A DNA stretch of 64,000 nucleotides from Aurifilum marmelostoma (GCA_027559495.1 JAMXSV010000006.1:310001-374000); one strand, 5' to 3'. Numbered from the stretch's first letter, positions 12,601 through 24,105 are shown. Translations and numbers: made by a program. The notes: generated by a model not told the origin, from the letters alone.

Positions 12601-15256
12601 CGGCGTTGAATCGACGTGTCTGAACCATGCCCGCCTGCTCATCTAGACCTAAATCATTGACAGTACCCGCAAGCTGTTCGACCACAGCGACCGCGACACC
12701 AGAATCGCCAACTTCACCTGCCAGGCGAGAAGTGAGCCTCTGGAACAGCCGAAGCCAGTGCGCCCAGGGAAGATTTGGACTTGAGTTGAGACCACGCTCC
12801 AAATGCTTGACGATGTCGCGATACTCCGGCCCAGCATCACTTTCCCCCACGGAACTGCCAGCCAGGGCGCCATGTTGGCTACGTTCCAGGTGTACAGATA
12901 TCTTGGTAGCGCACATTACCCATGCCCCGCATGGACAGCATGCATCCATGGGAAGGAGACGCAGCAGCTCTTGAGAGAGATCAGCCTGTGCCTTTTCATT
13001 CTTGCCGTTGAAGAAAGGGGCGAAGGTAGATTCAAGAAACAAGACAACTTTCTCATCGTCGGGTATGCCGGGGGGCAATTGACAGAGCAGAAGGAAGAGA
13101 TGGTGTAAAGGCAAGCGCTTCGAGGTATGACTTTTTCCTGGTCGATGTGTTGTGGCCGTTGGGAGGAACCGATCTTCTTTGGTTCGGACGAAATAATTCC
13201 CGGTGAAAGGATTGGGCAGAAGGCCGAGTCCTTCCACGAGAATGAGAATGAAATCCCTGGTGCTGTCCAAAAATTCCAAAGAAGTACATGGTTCGTCACT
13301 AATTCCGGGGCGTGGGCCTTGTGTCCACGTTGCCAGCAGGAAGGTAAACGCTTCCGCGACAAACTTCGCAGTGTCATCGTGTAACTTGACGTCTTTAGTG
13401 GAGGCAGAGGCCACCGATTGAACAAGTGCCCGCCACAAGTCCCGGAATGGGCTGCCAGCTACTGAAATGCCGGCGAATCCCTTCGCTAGAATTGGGCCAA
13501 CGAGCGCAAAGATGTGGTGTGGATTCGCCCTGATCCATTTCGACTCGATAGCTGGCAACTCGTCGTCCCTGACCAGAGTAGTATCCTTGATGCGGTCTTC
13601 TCTCCATACTCTCCTCGTCTTACAGTCGACCAAACCGGTCAACATGGCAGCAGTCTGAGTGATGTTTGCCTTGTCTTCCTGCGCATTTTCGACGAGGCGC
13701 TGCAGAATTGGTATGACGCCCAGCTCCCATACCTCCTTCAGCATCCTCAGGTTCATGTCCGGCCTGAGAGCGTAATAGTAGAAGTTACGAACAGCACCCA
13801 AGACAGAGTCCCGAAGGCTCTTGCGCTTGAGTTGGCTGAGAAGAGGCTCTCGGATAAGGCGAAGGGCGGGTTTGTGGTCCAGACGACGATCAAGAAACAG
13901 TCGATACGTGACACGATTCCAAGCAAGATTGGCCTCTCTTCTCGTCTGGATGTTGGAGTGGTTGAAGGAGCGCTTGATGATGTCCAACCATGGCTTGAAA
14001 CGATCCCACTGGTCGGGGTTCGGGATGAACAAGGTGATGGCGCTCCATATTCGTGGAACGAAGTGTGATTCCTCCTTGTTCTGGAGCATGGATCCCAAGC
14101 GCTCGATGATGTGCTCGACGTATTTCTTGTCTTCAAGGCTCAGGTTGAGCAGGTCCAGGACCCGGCCGACCAGCCTCTTGTCCTTGTTGAGCGTGAAAGC
14201 GGCGTCCAAACCTAGTCTGACAGCGGCTGAGCGAACCTCGCCGGCACTGCTCAGCATGTCTGTGAAGAGATCCTGCAGCCAATCAGAGTGAGCCGCCATC
14301 TGCTGCGGACACTGGTGAACCAGCTTCTCATAAACGTGAATTCTGCTCTGGATGATACTCTTTCCAGTCAGGTGGTTCTCGATGTCATGCAAGGCAGTAA
14401 CGAGGCGGCCAACCCGCTCGAAACTCATGACTTCGAGAGCAAAGTTCTGCAGGTACAATGCCTGCATGAGGTGTCTGACAACCTCCTTTGGGGTCTCTTC
14501 GTCCTCAAATGACCGCACACAGTGGTCCACCAGAAAAGCACCAAAGTCGACAGGGATACTTGACGCAATGCCGGGGAAATGCAGAAACGTATGGAGGAGC
14601 TTGAGGGCGGAGGTCACCATGGGCGTGTCAACAGTGCCAGTCGGGGTCCTGTAAGACAGATCTCGCTGAATAAACTGCATGAACAGACCCATCTTCTCCT
14701 GGAGGGCGATCCGGTCAGGAAGGTTACTGGATGCCTTCAGCGCACGAAAAAGCATGGTATAGGCGTCGACCTTGGACTCCCTATCAGCCCCAGCAAGCTG
14801 TTGGAGGGTGGACTCGAGCATAGCTGCAATATTAACCTGCGCCGGCTTGTCGGTATCCAGATACACCCCATTTGCGGGACCGAGCCTGTTCGGCACAGCC
14901 GTCTGCTTCAATATGCTTTTGACGGGTCTCGAGCTGCTGGATGGAAGCGACAGAGGAGTCTGCTGCTGTCTCCTCGAAAGGGGGTCGGTGTATATAGGAG
15001 GGTCCTGGTATTGGGCCTGGGCAGAGAAACCAACTCGTTTCCTCCGTGCCGTCGAGTCTCCAGAAGAGGTGGTCGGAGACAGCACGCCTGGGGGCGTCTG
15101 TAGACTTCGCGGATGGCCGAGCAGCTGCTGAGGAGCGATCAACTGCTTGGGGAGGACGTCGAGGTCATGGCTGGCCGTCTCTCTGGGGGGAGTCGGTGGT
15201 CGAGCTGGTAGCGATTCGAGAAGACTGCAATGGTACTCGTCTTCTGCCGACCCCAT
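9666..15256 (-). CDS. rif1: Rif1, telomere-length and replication-timing regulator
   Basis: Three exons (15256-12248, 12189-10275, 10210-9666) give 1822 aa; both introns (58 and 64 nt) have GTAAGT donors and all phases fit. Rif1 recruits protein phosphatase 1 to chromatin to restrain origin firing, and acts at telomeres and double-strand breaks. The N-terminus shows both PP1-docking motifs in the order known from yeast: RVGF (residues 74-77, in KRVGFS) and SILK (114-117, in VKSILK). A long alpha-helical HEAT-like region follows (about 130-1080, the Rif1_N family). Then comes a low-complexity region with many SQ/TQ and SP/TP sites, candidate Tel1/Mec1 and CDK/DDK targets. A short conserved C-terminal helix region (FEDLMHRFKDGLETL to the end) resembles the Rif1 C-terminal oligomerisation domain. 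The start ATG follows an in-frame open stretch lacking an earlier ATG. The gene is divergent from ung1. Confidence 0.9.
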
Positions 15257-15581
15257 GGCGGCGGGTGGTAGGGTCGGGCTGGGTCGAGGATGAGGGGTTT
15301 CGCGTGTCTGCCCCGACGAGAGCCACACCTTGTTTCGAAGACCCAAGGTCTACGTTGACGATGTGGTTGTGCTGAGGGAGCAGACCATGGCCGAGACACC
15401 AGCCGCCGTCGCGAGCACCGTGCTGGGAATGTCAAGAACGCGTCGAGGCGGTTGGAGTTCTGGGCGGCGCGTCTGCGGATCTTCCAGGGACCCTGCAGGA
15501 GAGTGGATATGAACGGGTGGTGGCGCACAAAAGACACAGACAACTCGGGGCAGCAGACAGACAAGAACGTAGTCAGACAAC

Positions 15582-15597
15582 AAAAAAAAAAAAAAAA
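15582..15597. repeat. A16 homopolymer
   Basis: Sixteen consecutive A residues lie 326 bases upstream of the rif1 start codon (T16 on the rif1 sense strand). This is probably promoter or 5' UTR sequence. Confidence 0.9.
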
Positions 15598-16079
15598 GCT
15601 CAAAAGACAGGAAGCATAGAACCTAGACTCGATGCTCAAGCCTATGCTTCAAGGTCCGTATTGGGATGGTCGTTGAACACTTGACCGCGCGCTTGGGTTG
15701 AAGGACAATACGTGAAATATTGGAGCTAGAACCAGGTACTCCATACCACTGCAGAGCACCCCAGAGGTGGGGCTCAGAATCCCATTAAACGCGACCTGCA
15801 GGGCGCGTCCCTCCGCGGTACAGGGCCCTCGCAGCGCGCCGCCCCGTCATTTACGCGTTTTTTTTTTTCTTTCGCAGCTCTTTTCTAGCTGTCCAGGCCC
15901 CTGCCCACCTGCCAACCTGCTAATTTTCCCCCAGAAATCCCCTGTAACCCGCAACGCGCAGCGTGAGGACACCCGCACAGAGCCTAAGGTAAAACCAATG
16001 ACGGCACGTCTTGACCTCTTCAAGCTTAAGCTTGGATTCCCGCCTCGTCTCGTGTCGACTCGTCTAAGCTGAAGGAGGA

Positions 16080-16150
16080 AGCCCAGCCTTTTCTCCCCTC
16101 CTCCTCCACTCCTCTCTCCCTCTCTTCTCTTCCCTCCTCTCTTAAATAAA
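16080..16150 (+). promoter_or_regulatory. CT-rich tract with TATA-like element upstream of ung1
   Basis: This is a roughly 60-nt nearly pure pyrimidine tract on the + strand, followed by TTAAATAAAG. It sits about 310 bases before the first ung1 ATG, a position and composition typical of fungal core promoters. Confidence 0.4.
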
Positions 16151-16460
16151 GGTGCAAGCAAGCTCTCTTCTTGTCCATGCTCTGTTCCTTCTTTACTTCC
16201 ATTGGCAATCAGCTCACGAATCCCACCCGTCAGACAGTCAGACGGACAGTGGTTGTGGCCTGACTGACGTATCTTCCTTTCTCCTTCCAGCCTTTTCTTT
16301 TTCGTATGAGTCGTGTCGTGTCGTCACCACAACCGTCAAGATTCCGCGTCTGCTTCACTTAGCGATACCCCATTCTCCTTGTCTCTGTCTCCTTTTTTCT
16401 TTTTTATCTGCACGTCCTGCTCTTGGACGCCTGTCTCTCCTTCGCCAACTCTCAATTTGC

Positions 16461-17742
16461 ATGCAATTCGCCCGCGTGCTCTCGACGAGACCAGCATCCT
16501 CCCTCTCTTATCTCACCACAACACCCACCATCATGTCGTCCATCAAGCGCAAGGCCATTGGCCAGATTGCCGGGTCGGATCCCAAGAAGCCCAAGCAGAA
16601 TGCGAGCATCACCTCTTTCTTTGGTGCTCCCAAGACGACTGCTACGTCTGCAGCCCAAGGCTTCAGCGGCAGCTCCCCGGCCTCGTCCGCTGCCGAGACT
16701 GCTGCCCTCAAGTTCGACAAGGCCAAGTGGGTGGCCTCTCTGACGGACGAGCAGCGGGAGCTCCTCAAACTCGAGATTGACACCCTGGACGAGAGCTGGC
16801 TGGCCCAACTGAAAGGCGAGATCGTCACCAGGGAGTTCTTGGACCTCAAGAGGTTCCTCGACCGGGGAGGCTGGTGCGGGCAAGAAGATCTTCCCGCCTC
16901 GGGAGGATATCTACTCCTGGTGCGGTCCCACCCAAACCTGAACATCCATACCTGGTCTGTGCTAACCACCCCACAGGTCTCGTCACACCCCCTTCCACAA
17001 TGTCAAGGTTGTCATCATCGGTCAAGACCCCTATCACAACCACAACCAGGCTCACGGTCTAGCCTTCTCCGTGAGGCCACCCACTTCTGCCCCGCCATCA
17101 CTCAAGAACATGTACACCTGTCTCAAGAATGATTACCCCTCCTTTGTCCCACCGCCCAACCGTGGAGGCCTGCTCACACCATGGGCGGAACGCGGCGTGC
17201 TTCTGCTCAACACGTGCCTGACGGTGCGTGCTCATGAGGCCAACAGCCACGCCAACCGCGGCTGGGAGCGCTTTACGCAGAAGATCATTGACCTGGTTGC
17301 TGCGCGCCGGACCCGCGGCGTGGTCTTCATGGCCTGGGGCTCGCCTGCCGGCAAACGTGTGCAGAAGATTGATGGGAAGCGCCACTTGGTCCTCAAGGCC
17401 GTCCATCCCAGCCCACTGAGTGCTTCCAGAGGCTTCTTCGACTGCGGCCACTTCAGGAAGGCAAACGAGTGGCTTGTGACGAGGTATGGCGATGCAGGCG
17501 AGATCGACTGGAGCCTCGGGCCCAAGTCCACCCCGGTCAAAAAGGCCGACCTTGAGGATGGCGTTGATGAGGACTGGGAGGCCGAGGCCGCTGCTGCGAT
17601 CACCGAGGCCGAGAGCAAAGTTAACGTGATGGGCCCACCGCCGACGCCATCCCCAAGGAAGGGTGACAGGGTCGTAACACCCGACATGTCCAAGTCCAAG
17701 GCCGCTGGTAAGGAAAACGGAAGACCCGACATTCCAGCGTGA
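16461..17742 (+). CDS. ung1: uracil-DNA glycosylase, family 1
   Basis: This enzyme removes uracil from DNA at the start of base excision repair. Two exons (16461-16919 and 16977-17742) flank a 57-nt intron with a GCTAAC branch site, giving about 407 aa once one extra G at 16864-16867 is discounted. The family signatures are complete: the catalytic loop GQDPYH (Asp170), the LLLNTCLTV strand, FMAWGSPAGK, and the DNA-intercalation loop HPSPLS (His296). The first ATG (16461) starts an Arg/Ser/Thr-rich, acid-free leader typical of mitochondrial import. The second ATG (16533) starts MSSIKRKA, with basic clusters and a PIP-box-like NASITSFF near residues 49-56, suiting a nuclear, PCNA-binding form. 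Dual nuclear and mitochondrial products from alternative starts, as in other eukaryotes, are therefore likely (inference). The C-terminal tail after about residue 335 is acidic and poorly conserved. Confidence 0.93.
16864..16867 (+). other. apparent +1 frameshift (G4) in ung1
   Basis: Just before this run the frame reads LKRFLDR. After it, the conserved GKKIFPPREDIYSW is in the next frame. With three Gs instead of four the reading is continuous (FLDREAGAGKKIFPP), and the phase of the intron at 16920 fits. Confidence 0.8.
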
Positions 17743-19213
17743 CTAGATGTGAACCTGTTCTACTGTTTCAAGTAAAGTGCGTGGAACAGGTTCACAGGAT
17801 GGGACATGAAGGGACAGATGTATATACGCTGCGGGTACTTGAGCGTGTTTCTTTCGTTCCTCACCACATAGGGAGACGATTTGTTTCGTTTCCCTCCTCT
17901 CGCAAACCTGGATTGGAACAAGTGACCCTGCTCTGAAGGACCAGATGAGATGTATATTAACCCCTAAACCCCTACTACGTCTAGGGCAGGAGACGATTGG
18001 CCAAAAGGGGAGAGGGTGTGTCGGTTGGGAGCACAACCACCTAACGACTGATGTAAATGTACGAAATGTATGGTTGCGGTTGGGACCACGAGGGTGAGTA
18101 AGGTCTCATAATAACTCACGGTATGACCAGACCCTGTTCAGGGCTGGAGAGTCTTTCATTATTGGGTGCTGGTATCTGGAGATCATCTTGTCAATGCAGA
18201 ATGACCATAACATACTTCTTTACAAATGCAACACTTTTGGATGCTCAAGCATCCTCTTCCCCGCCTACTCTTCTCGTCACTAGGCTCGTCAAGGACCCTT
18301 CACAGACCCTGTGCCTCATATCGCAGCATCCTTTTCAATCCCCTAAACTTCAAAGTGAAGCCTCAAACCACTTCAAGCTAGCGATTTACACAGCCCTCGA
18401 GTTTACTCAGAATCCCTCGCGCCCATAGACACCACACCGGTCCAGCTTATGCAAGCCTAGTCTCTAGCGGTCGGCCAGGCACGCGAGGCGGAGACGCATG
18501 CCCCACCACCACTGCGGCCCTCTTTAGCGACGCTTCAGGAAACACTCCGGACCGCAATGAGGTCTGTGGCTGTAGTCGTCGTTTTGTTGAAAGAGGAATT
18601 AGGGCGCAGGCAGTTGAGTGAGTGGCGTGGTGGCTGCTTGCTCCTCGGGGGGGGGGGGGGGACTGTCGCCTACTTAGCATGGAGGAATCTCTCTTGACAT
18701 GAAATACGACAAGAGGTACAGCTGAAACGTGTTTGTGGATGATTGGGTATGCCTCTTTAGTCGCAGTATCTATGCCGGCATGAATATTCTACACAAGGAA
18801 AAAGTACACACAGCCACTAACGCCATCCCAGCCTATTAAGCATTCAAGCGTCGCCATTCTCATCTGCTCAACGCCGAGACCCGCGAACGTACGTAGTCAT
18901 CGGAAAGGCAAATACAGAGAAAGTAATGTACACACCGCAAGAATAAGAAAAATTGGGGGGTATTAGAAGAAGGGAAGGCAGAAAAGAATGAGAAGCTGTT
19001 CTTCCTGATTAAAGAACCTAGTCAATGAATAGCAAGACTTGAGCCAGCCCCCACCATTGTATGCGTTGTTGTATATTTGGGAATAGACCGATGCCTCCGA
19101 GACATTCAATCCTCCCATGAACGCCAATCTGTATCATCCGCCGATAGGATCGTAGTATTTCACACCCCAAACAAAGGAAACCGAAAAGCCACGGGCGACA
19201 TGCACATTACCTC
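17743..19213. other. intergenic region between convergent ung1 and the zinc transporter gene
   Basis: This is the 3' flank of both neighbours. It contains a G15 run (18647-18661) and no open frame I can assign. Short frames here look random in codon use. Confidence 0.5.
18647..18661. repeat. G15 homopolymer
   Basis: Fifteen consecutive Gs lie in non-coding sequence, one of several long G or C runs in this window. Confidence 0.9.
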
Positions 19214-20956
19214 CTAGTGGTCATGCGCGTGCCTAGTGTCTCCAGGACTGCGGGCCGAGTGGCTGCTGCCACTCCTCACAGAGTCATCCACGGCCGTGGC
19301 GCTCGTTGAGCAACACCCCTGGCCAAAACAATCATCGACACACTCCAACAGGCAGGCGCCCTCGTTGGTAGCATTGCACTTGCGCATCTCAGCGGTGCCG
19401 TCGATGTTGAACACCTGCTCAGCATCCTGCACGTGGCCGTGTGTCTCATCGAGACAGAACTCGGGCTGGATGGTCGCAGAATGGATGCCGTATGCATGCA
19501 GACACCGGCGCACCCGTCGCGCCAGTTCCATGTATTTCTCGCCACCGGCCTCTGAAATGGGGAAGGCGACGTGGATGTGCATTGACGCGACAATCTTGGA
19601 GTCGGACAGTTGCCAGATGTGGACGTGGTGGCAGGTGATGACACCTGGGAGTGCTTCAATGTCCTCGCGGATGTCCTGGACGTCGAGGCCCTCCGGCGTG
19701 GCTTGTAGGAGGATCTTGGATGTGGCGAAGGTGAGGGGAAGGGCGGACTTGAGGATGATAAGAGTGATGAAGAGGGACACGGCCGGATCGGCGTAGTATT
19801 TACCCGGCCAGTCGGTCAACCAGATGATAAGGGCTGTAACGATGACGCCTACGTTGCCGAGGGCGTCACCCAGCACGTGCAAAATCATGGCATTCATGCC
19901 CATGTCGGCGTGGTTGTGGCCGTGGCTCGACTGGCCTGGCTTGCGAGGTTTGTTGTGATTGTGGGTGTTGTGCAAGCTTGAGTCCCTCCTAGACCGACCA
20001 CGCTTGGGCGCAGGGTCAACGTGCTTACCGTTGACCTTGCCCACGTTGCCGCCCTTCTTTCCGATGAGGGGTGTGTTTTCCGTCGCCTGCTCGCTCATGG
20101 TGCCATCATCCACATCATCGCCACTGTCCGAGCTCAGCTCCTGAGGGTGTGATCGGGTCGCCGCAAGGATGTCCTGTCGGGAGAAGGAAGGATAGATGCT
20201 GATGTCGTCAATGCTCGTGACGTTGCTGCGACCAGTGCTGCCGCGGCGTCGCGACCTCCCACGATGTGATGCCCTGCTTCCGGTTCTCTCGGTTGCCTGG
20301 GAAGTCTCGTCGAACGATATCCGCTTCGATCCCATGGACGCGGAGCTCCTGTGCTGAAACTTGGACACCGCAACCTCGGGAAGGTGTTCCAGAACTGGGC
20401 CAGCGCTGTCGTCTCCTTCTGACTGGTTCGCGCCCACCCTGCCCTCCTCCGCCTCGCTGAGGTCGTTGTGACCGTGGCTGTGCTCGTGCCCGTGTGTGTG
20501 TGCGTGCTCGTGCTCATGTTCCTCGTCTCCGTGCTCGTGTCCATGAGAATGACCGTGTCCTCCGAGAACCAAGAACCCTACCAGGTTTGAGGCAAGACCA
20601 AGCGAGCCAACAATAAGGATCAGTTTCGGATTCGAGATCTCGGGGGGTTCGAAGAATCGTGTGACGGCCTCGAGGACGATCGAGACGCAGAGGGCAATCA
20701 GGAAGACGGCATTGAAGAAGGCGCCTAGAATCTCGGCGCGCAGCCAGCCGTAAGAATACTTGTCGGTGGTGGCCTTCTGCGCAAGACGGACAGCCCAGAG
20801 TCCGACCAGGAGGGAGATGATGTCGTTGAGCATGTGGAAGGCATCAGCCATCAGCGCCAGGGAGTGGACCAGGAAGCCAGAGATGAGCTCGACAAGGAAG
20901 AAGGCGACGTCAATGGCCAGCATGATGCTGATGCGAGTAGACTTTGACCACGCCAT
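19214..20956 (-). CDS. zrc1: CDF-family zinc transporter, vacuolar ZRC1/COT1 type
   Basis: This is a cation/proton antiporter of the cation diffusion facilitator family, expected in the vacuolar membrane to store excess zinc. It is a single exon of 580 aa, starting at the only early ATG (MAWSKSTRIS). Six membrane segments are visible. The metal-site motifs are present in TM2 (HMLND, His41/Asp45) and TM5 (HVLGD, His360/Asp364). The TM4-TM5 loop is unusually long (about residues 132-350). It begins with a block holding 14 His in about 30 residues, continues through a basic, Ser-rich region with possible phosphosites, and ends with a second smaller His block. After the cytosolic C-terminal domain there is a Cys-rich patch (about 538-563, including CVDDCFGQGCC) and a His-containing end. 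The specific symbol is by family resemblance. Confidence 0.9.
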   Translation of the reverse strand: MAWSKSTRISIMLAIDVAFFLVELISGFLVHSLALMADAFHMLNDIISLLVGLWAVRLAQKATTDKYSYGWLRAEILGAFFNAVFLIALCVSIVLEAVTRFFEPPEISNPKLILIVGSLGLASNLVGFLVLGGHGHSHGHEHGDEEHEHEHAHTHGHEHSHGHNDLSEAEEGRVGANQSEGDDSAGPVLEHLPEVAVSKFQHRSSASMGSKRISFDETSQATERTGSRASHRGRSRRRGSTGRSNVTSIDDISIYPSFSRQDILAATRSHPQELSSDSGDDVDDGTMSEQATENTPLIGKKGGNVGKVNGKHVDPAPKRGRSRRDSSLHNTHNHNKPRKPGQSSHGHNHADMGMNAMILHVLGDALGNVGVIVTALIIWLTDWPGKYYADPAVSLFITLIILKSALPLTFATSKILLQATPEGLDVQDIREDIEALPGVITCHHVHIWQLSDSKIVASMHIHVAFPISEAGGEKYMELARRVRRCLHAYGIHSATIQPEFCLDETHGHVQDAEQVFNIDGTAEMRKCNATNEGACLLECVDDCFGQGCCSTSATAVDDSVRSGSSHSARSPGDTRHAHDH

Positions 20957-21811
20957 CTCTCCTGATCGTCGAGGGCTTGCTGCCCTCTGCCCCGCTCACA
21001 AAGCGTGAAGGTTGATTAGATCGCTGGCAGTAGCTCTGTGGAGAGGAATCGAGGTTTTGGAAAAGTTGTGGGTGCAAGGACCCAGGGCCTTGCTGTTGTT
21101 TTCAGAAATCTTTTAAAGCTGCTGTGTTGTGTTTGTGTCACTGAGTGGTTTGAATGCTGAGCGACGTCGCTGCCCCAACAAATAAGAGTGGGCAGATCAA
21201 AGGGCTGTTGCTAGTAGCCAGTCTAACAGTGGAGATCAGAAGGCGTTATCGGCAGACAGCCCCATCTATCAGCGCCACTGTAGAAAAGAATGAACTATGC
21301 AGTGTGACGTCGTGTACAACAAGCTGGGCTAAGCCATTTAGCAGGTCTCAAAAAGCGCAAAAGCTAGCTCAGACAAGCAGATGCTTAAAAATCCAGATGG
21401 CGCACATCTGAGTATATAGGCCTTTCACTTCTTCCAGCATACCCCAGCACACTGAAACCTGCACCTCGAAACTGGAGCACGCTGTGATAAAGCTCATTAC
21501 GGAAGCAGGGTCTGCCGGACCGGGGCTGAACTGCGGTAATCATCAGATTAGATACTATGGTACATGGTGGATTTTGAATGCCGAAGCCGAGCACATCATT
21601 TCCGCAAGTATGTTGCGACTGGTGACCTACCTGCCTTTGATTATATAATTCGTATATGATGACCACACGAAGAAAAGACAGTGACTATGAGAGCCTGTAA
21701 ATAACACAACAGCTAAAAGAAGACAGGGCCTGTAGAGGTGACGTCTCCCATTTGGCACAAATGAAAAAGAAAACAGAAAAAAGAAAAAAAGAGGAAGAAA
21801 AGAAAGGGTTT

Positions 21812-21824
21812 GGGGGGGGGGGGG
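21812..21824. repeat. G13 homopolymer
   Basis: Thirteen Gs follow a purine-rich AAAG/GAAA tract in the gene-poor region. Confidence 0.9.
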
Positions 21825-22794
21825 CGCATAGCATGGTGATCTAATTAGTCCACACAGTAAAGTGGAATAGGACAAATATTGCGCTGGCCACACAATCGTC
21901 GTGTCACAGTAGATGGACCTTGACTCATCTCAGAAGAGAATTGTTCGTAGAACACGGCATGAACCTTCGGACAATTACCACCCAGTTCGACTCTGCCATT
22001 CTCACTTCACCGCTTCGACAGTCGGACATCCTGGTGCTGGTGGCGATCTGATATGTAATCTTGTATGCCTAGCCCATTTTCAGCATAATGTTTGTACTAT
22101 ATACTTAAGTCTTGATGCCCTAGCCTACACCATCCACGGCAAATGTTTACCCCTCTGAGGGTACGCATGATCAGCTTCTGCATCCGAGGTTTTCCACCTC
22201 GTTCAGGTAAAGGTCACGAAGCCCCATGAACTCCTCACTAGACCATGTTTACAGGCCGCCACGTTCTTCTTCAGCGAGTAGATCATGGAACCATCAGAGC
22301 CGAAGGCCTGTTGGCTGAACAGCTGGTACTTCACCCCGAGCTGTGGCTGGTCGATGAGACGACTGATCGCTGGCCGTGATGTTCCTTGCCGAGGGTACTC
22401 CAAGTCCATTTCCGTCTGAGCGGTTCAAAGTGGCGTTACCATCTCAGCTGAAGGTCTCGGATGATGCATCTCTCCCCGATATGACTCGGGAAAACATATC
22501 TGTCTGTTCGTTTCGCGAAGTACGAGGTCGAGGGCGCTCCCGAGTTATCTTCCAGAATCCTTCCTGCTGTGATCAGCCTGCTAGGGGTCTATCCGTTCCC
22601 TCGGCCGCTCCATTCCAAAGATTCGTGACGTTTCTTGTAAATACCCCAGACCTGGTCATGGATCCCAGGACGCTGTGGGCTCTCCAGCTCGGTCGGGCAA
22701 AGAACATCCAGCAGCAGACCTTCTAGACTGAATATTTCGAGGGCGAGGAGCGATGTCAAGTATGCTTGCAATCGCAAGTGTCAACGTTCATAGA

Positions 22795-22821
22795 GGCAAT
22801 GGATGCAATGGATGCAATGGG
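22795..22821. repeat. 9-bp tandem repeat, three copies
   Basis: The unit GGATGCAAT, with a partial lead-in, is repeated head to tail about three times in non-coding sequence. Confidence 0.7.
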
Positions 22822-24084
22822 GTTTTTGATCATCTTAACATATTCGTTGCAGAGGAGAAAACTGACATTAATAGACGCGGTAGGCAGAACTGTGTAAGGT
22901 GAACTCGGGCAGACTTCTGTTCCAAGGCTTTCAACCTATTGAAGCAGACCGAATTTCGTGAATGCAAAATTGAGAAAGTAGATAATTACCCCATATTTCT
23001 TTCCTTTCCTCTTCGCTTCTTTTGTCCCTCTTCGGCAACTTCTTTTTCTTTCGAATAATTATGAAATTCGGTGTGCTTCGCGCGCAGACAGAAGACGTAC
23101 ACTCGAGAGATCATACTCCTTCCAGGTTTTCGAGCACCTGTATGATATGTTGATCAATCCACACAGCTTCAGAATGCGTTTCTCGATGACTCACATGCTA
23201 ACCGTTATACCAGTCCAGAAAGCTGATCATGTTGAAGGCAGGACACGGACTATAGTGCAGTCCATACTGGAGAAAGCGATACATAGCACCACGAGGGAAA
23301 GGACACGACAGAGTTGCCTGAGAACGTGGAATGTTGACGAGACGCATTCCAGAGACATGAAGAGAGGGAACCATGATCTTGTGCGACGGCTGTGGGGGGC
23401 GGGGAAGGCGAATTGATGGACACAGCACAATCATCCCAGACACCACCTGTGACAAGACAGTTGTGCCTTACCATCACCAGGGTTCATCGTTTGGACAGAG
23501 TCGCTGAAACGTTGCGCCGCCACACTGGTGTGGACAACACAATCTTGACACCATATTTCGTCATCCTTGATACAAAGTTCGTCCACCCACCATCGGAGAC
23601 TCGTATCCTCGTGGGCTGCGTACATTTTGGTTGCACCATCACGTCGTGAACCACAGGATCCCATCACAGGACGAACGGGCTGGTGCCAAGACTTTCTGAT
23701 TAGCTGCTGAGAGTCTGGATGCAGCGCTCTGCTGATTGGAACGCGGGGTTGTGCGTCTTGTGCCATTCACTGGCGTGCTCTCTATCTCTGTGTGGGTGTG
23801 GATGTGTGGGTAATAGAAGTGGTCACGCGAACATGAACTTCCGTGGAGGCGAAGCCCGTGTCTTCTCCACCGGGCACACTGGAAGCATGCCGGTATGCAG
23901 TCCACGGATGAAACTTCCGAAGTCAATTCGGCAAAGTGACCAGCCATGAGGTTGCCTTTTGGTGGGCGTGAATAGGTCACACTCTGTACTTTGAGGGTTA
24001 ACATCGCATTGACAGCATCGCAAAGACGGACCAGGAACCTTGAGAAACAGCCTGGGCAAAAGGGTTCCACAAACATGACGGGCC

Positions 24085-24105
24085 TTTTTTTTTTGGGGGG
24101 GGGGG
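24085..24105. repeat. T10-G11 homopolymer junction
   Basis: Ten Ts are followed directly by eleven Gs in non-coding sequence. Confidence 0.9.

Larger units (their letters stand above)
15257..16460. promoter_or_regulatory. divergent promoter region between rif1 (-) and ung1 (+)
   Basis: About 1.2 kb separates the two start codons. It contains an A16 run at 15582-15597 (T16 on the rif1 sense strand), a T-rich run near 15860, and a long CT-rich tract ending in TTAAATAAAG at about 16142. CT-rich tracts followed by a TATA-like element are common upstream of constitutive fungal genes. The transcription start sites are not determined. Confidence 0.45.
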
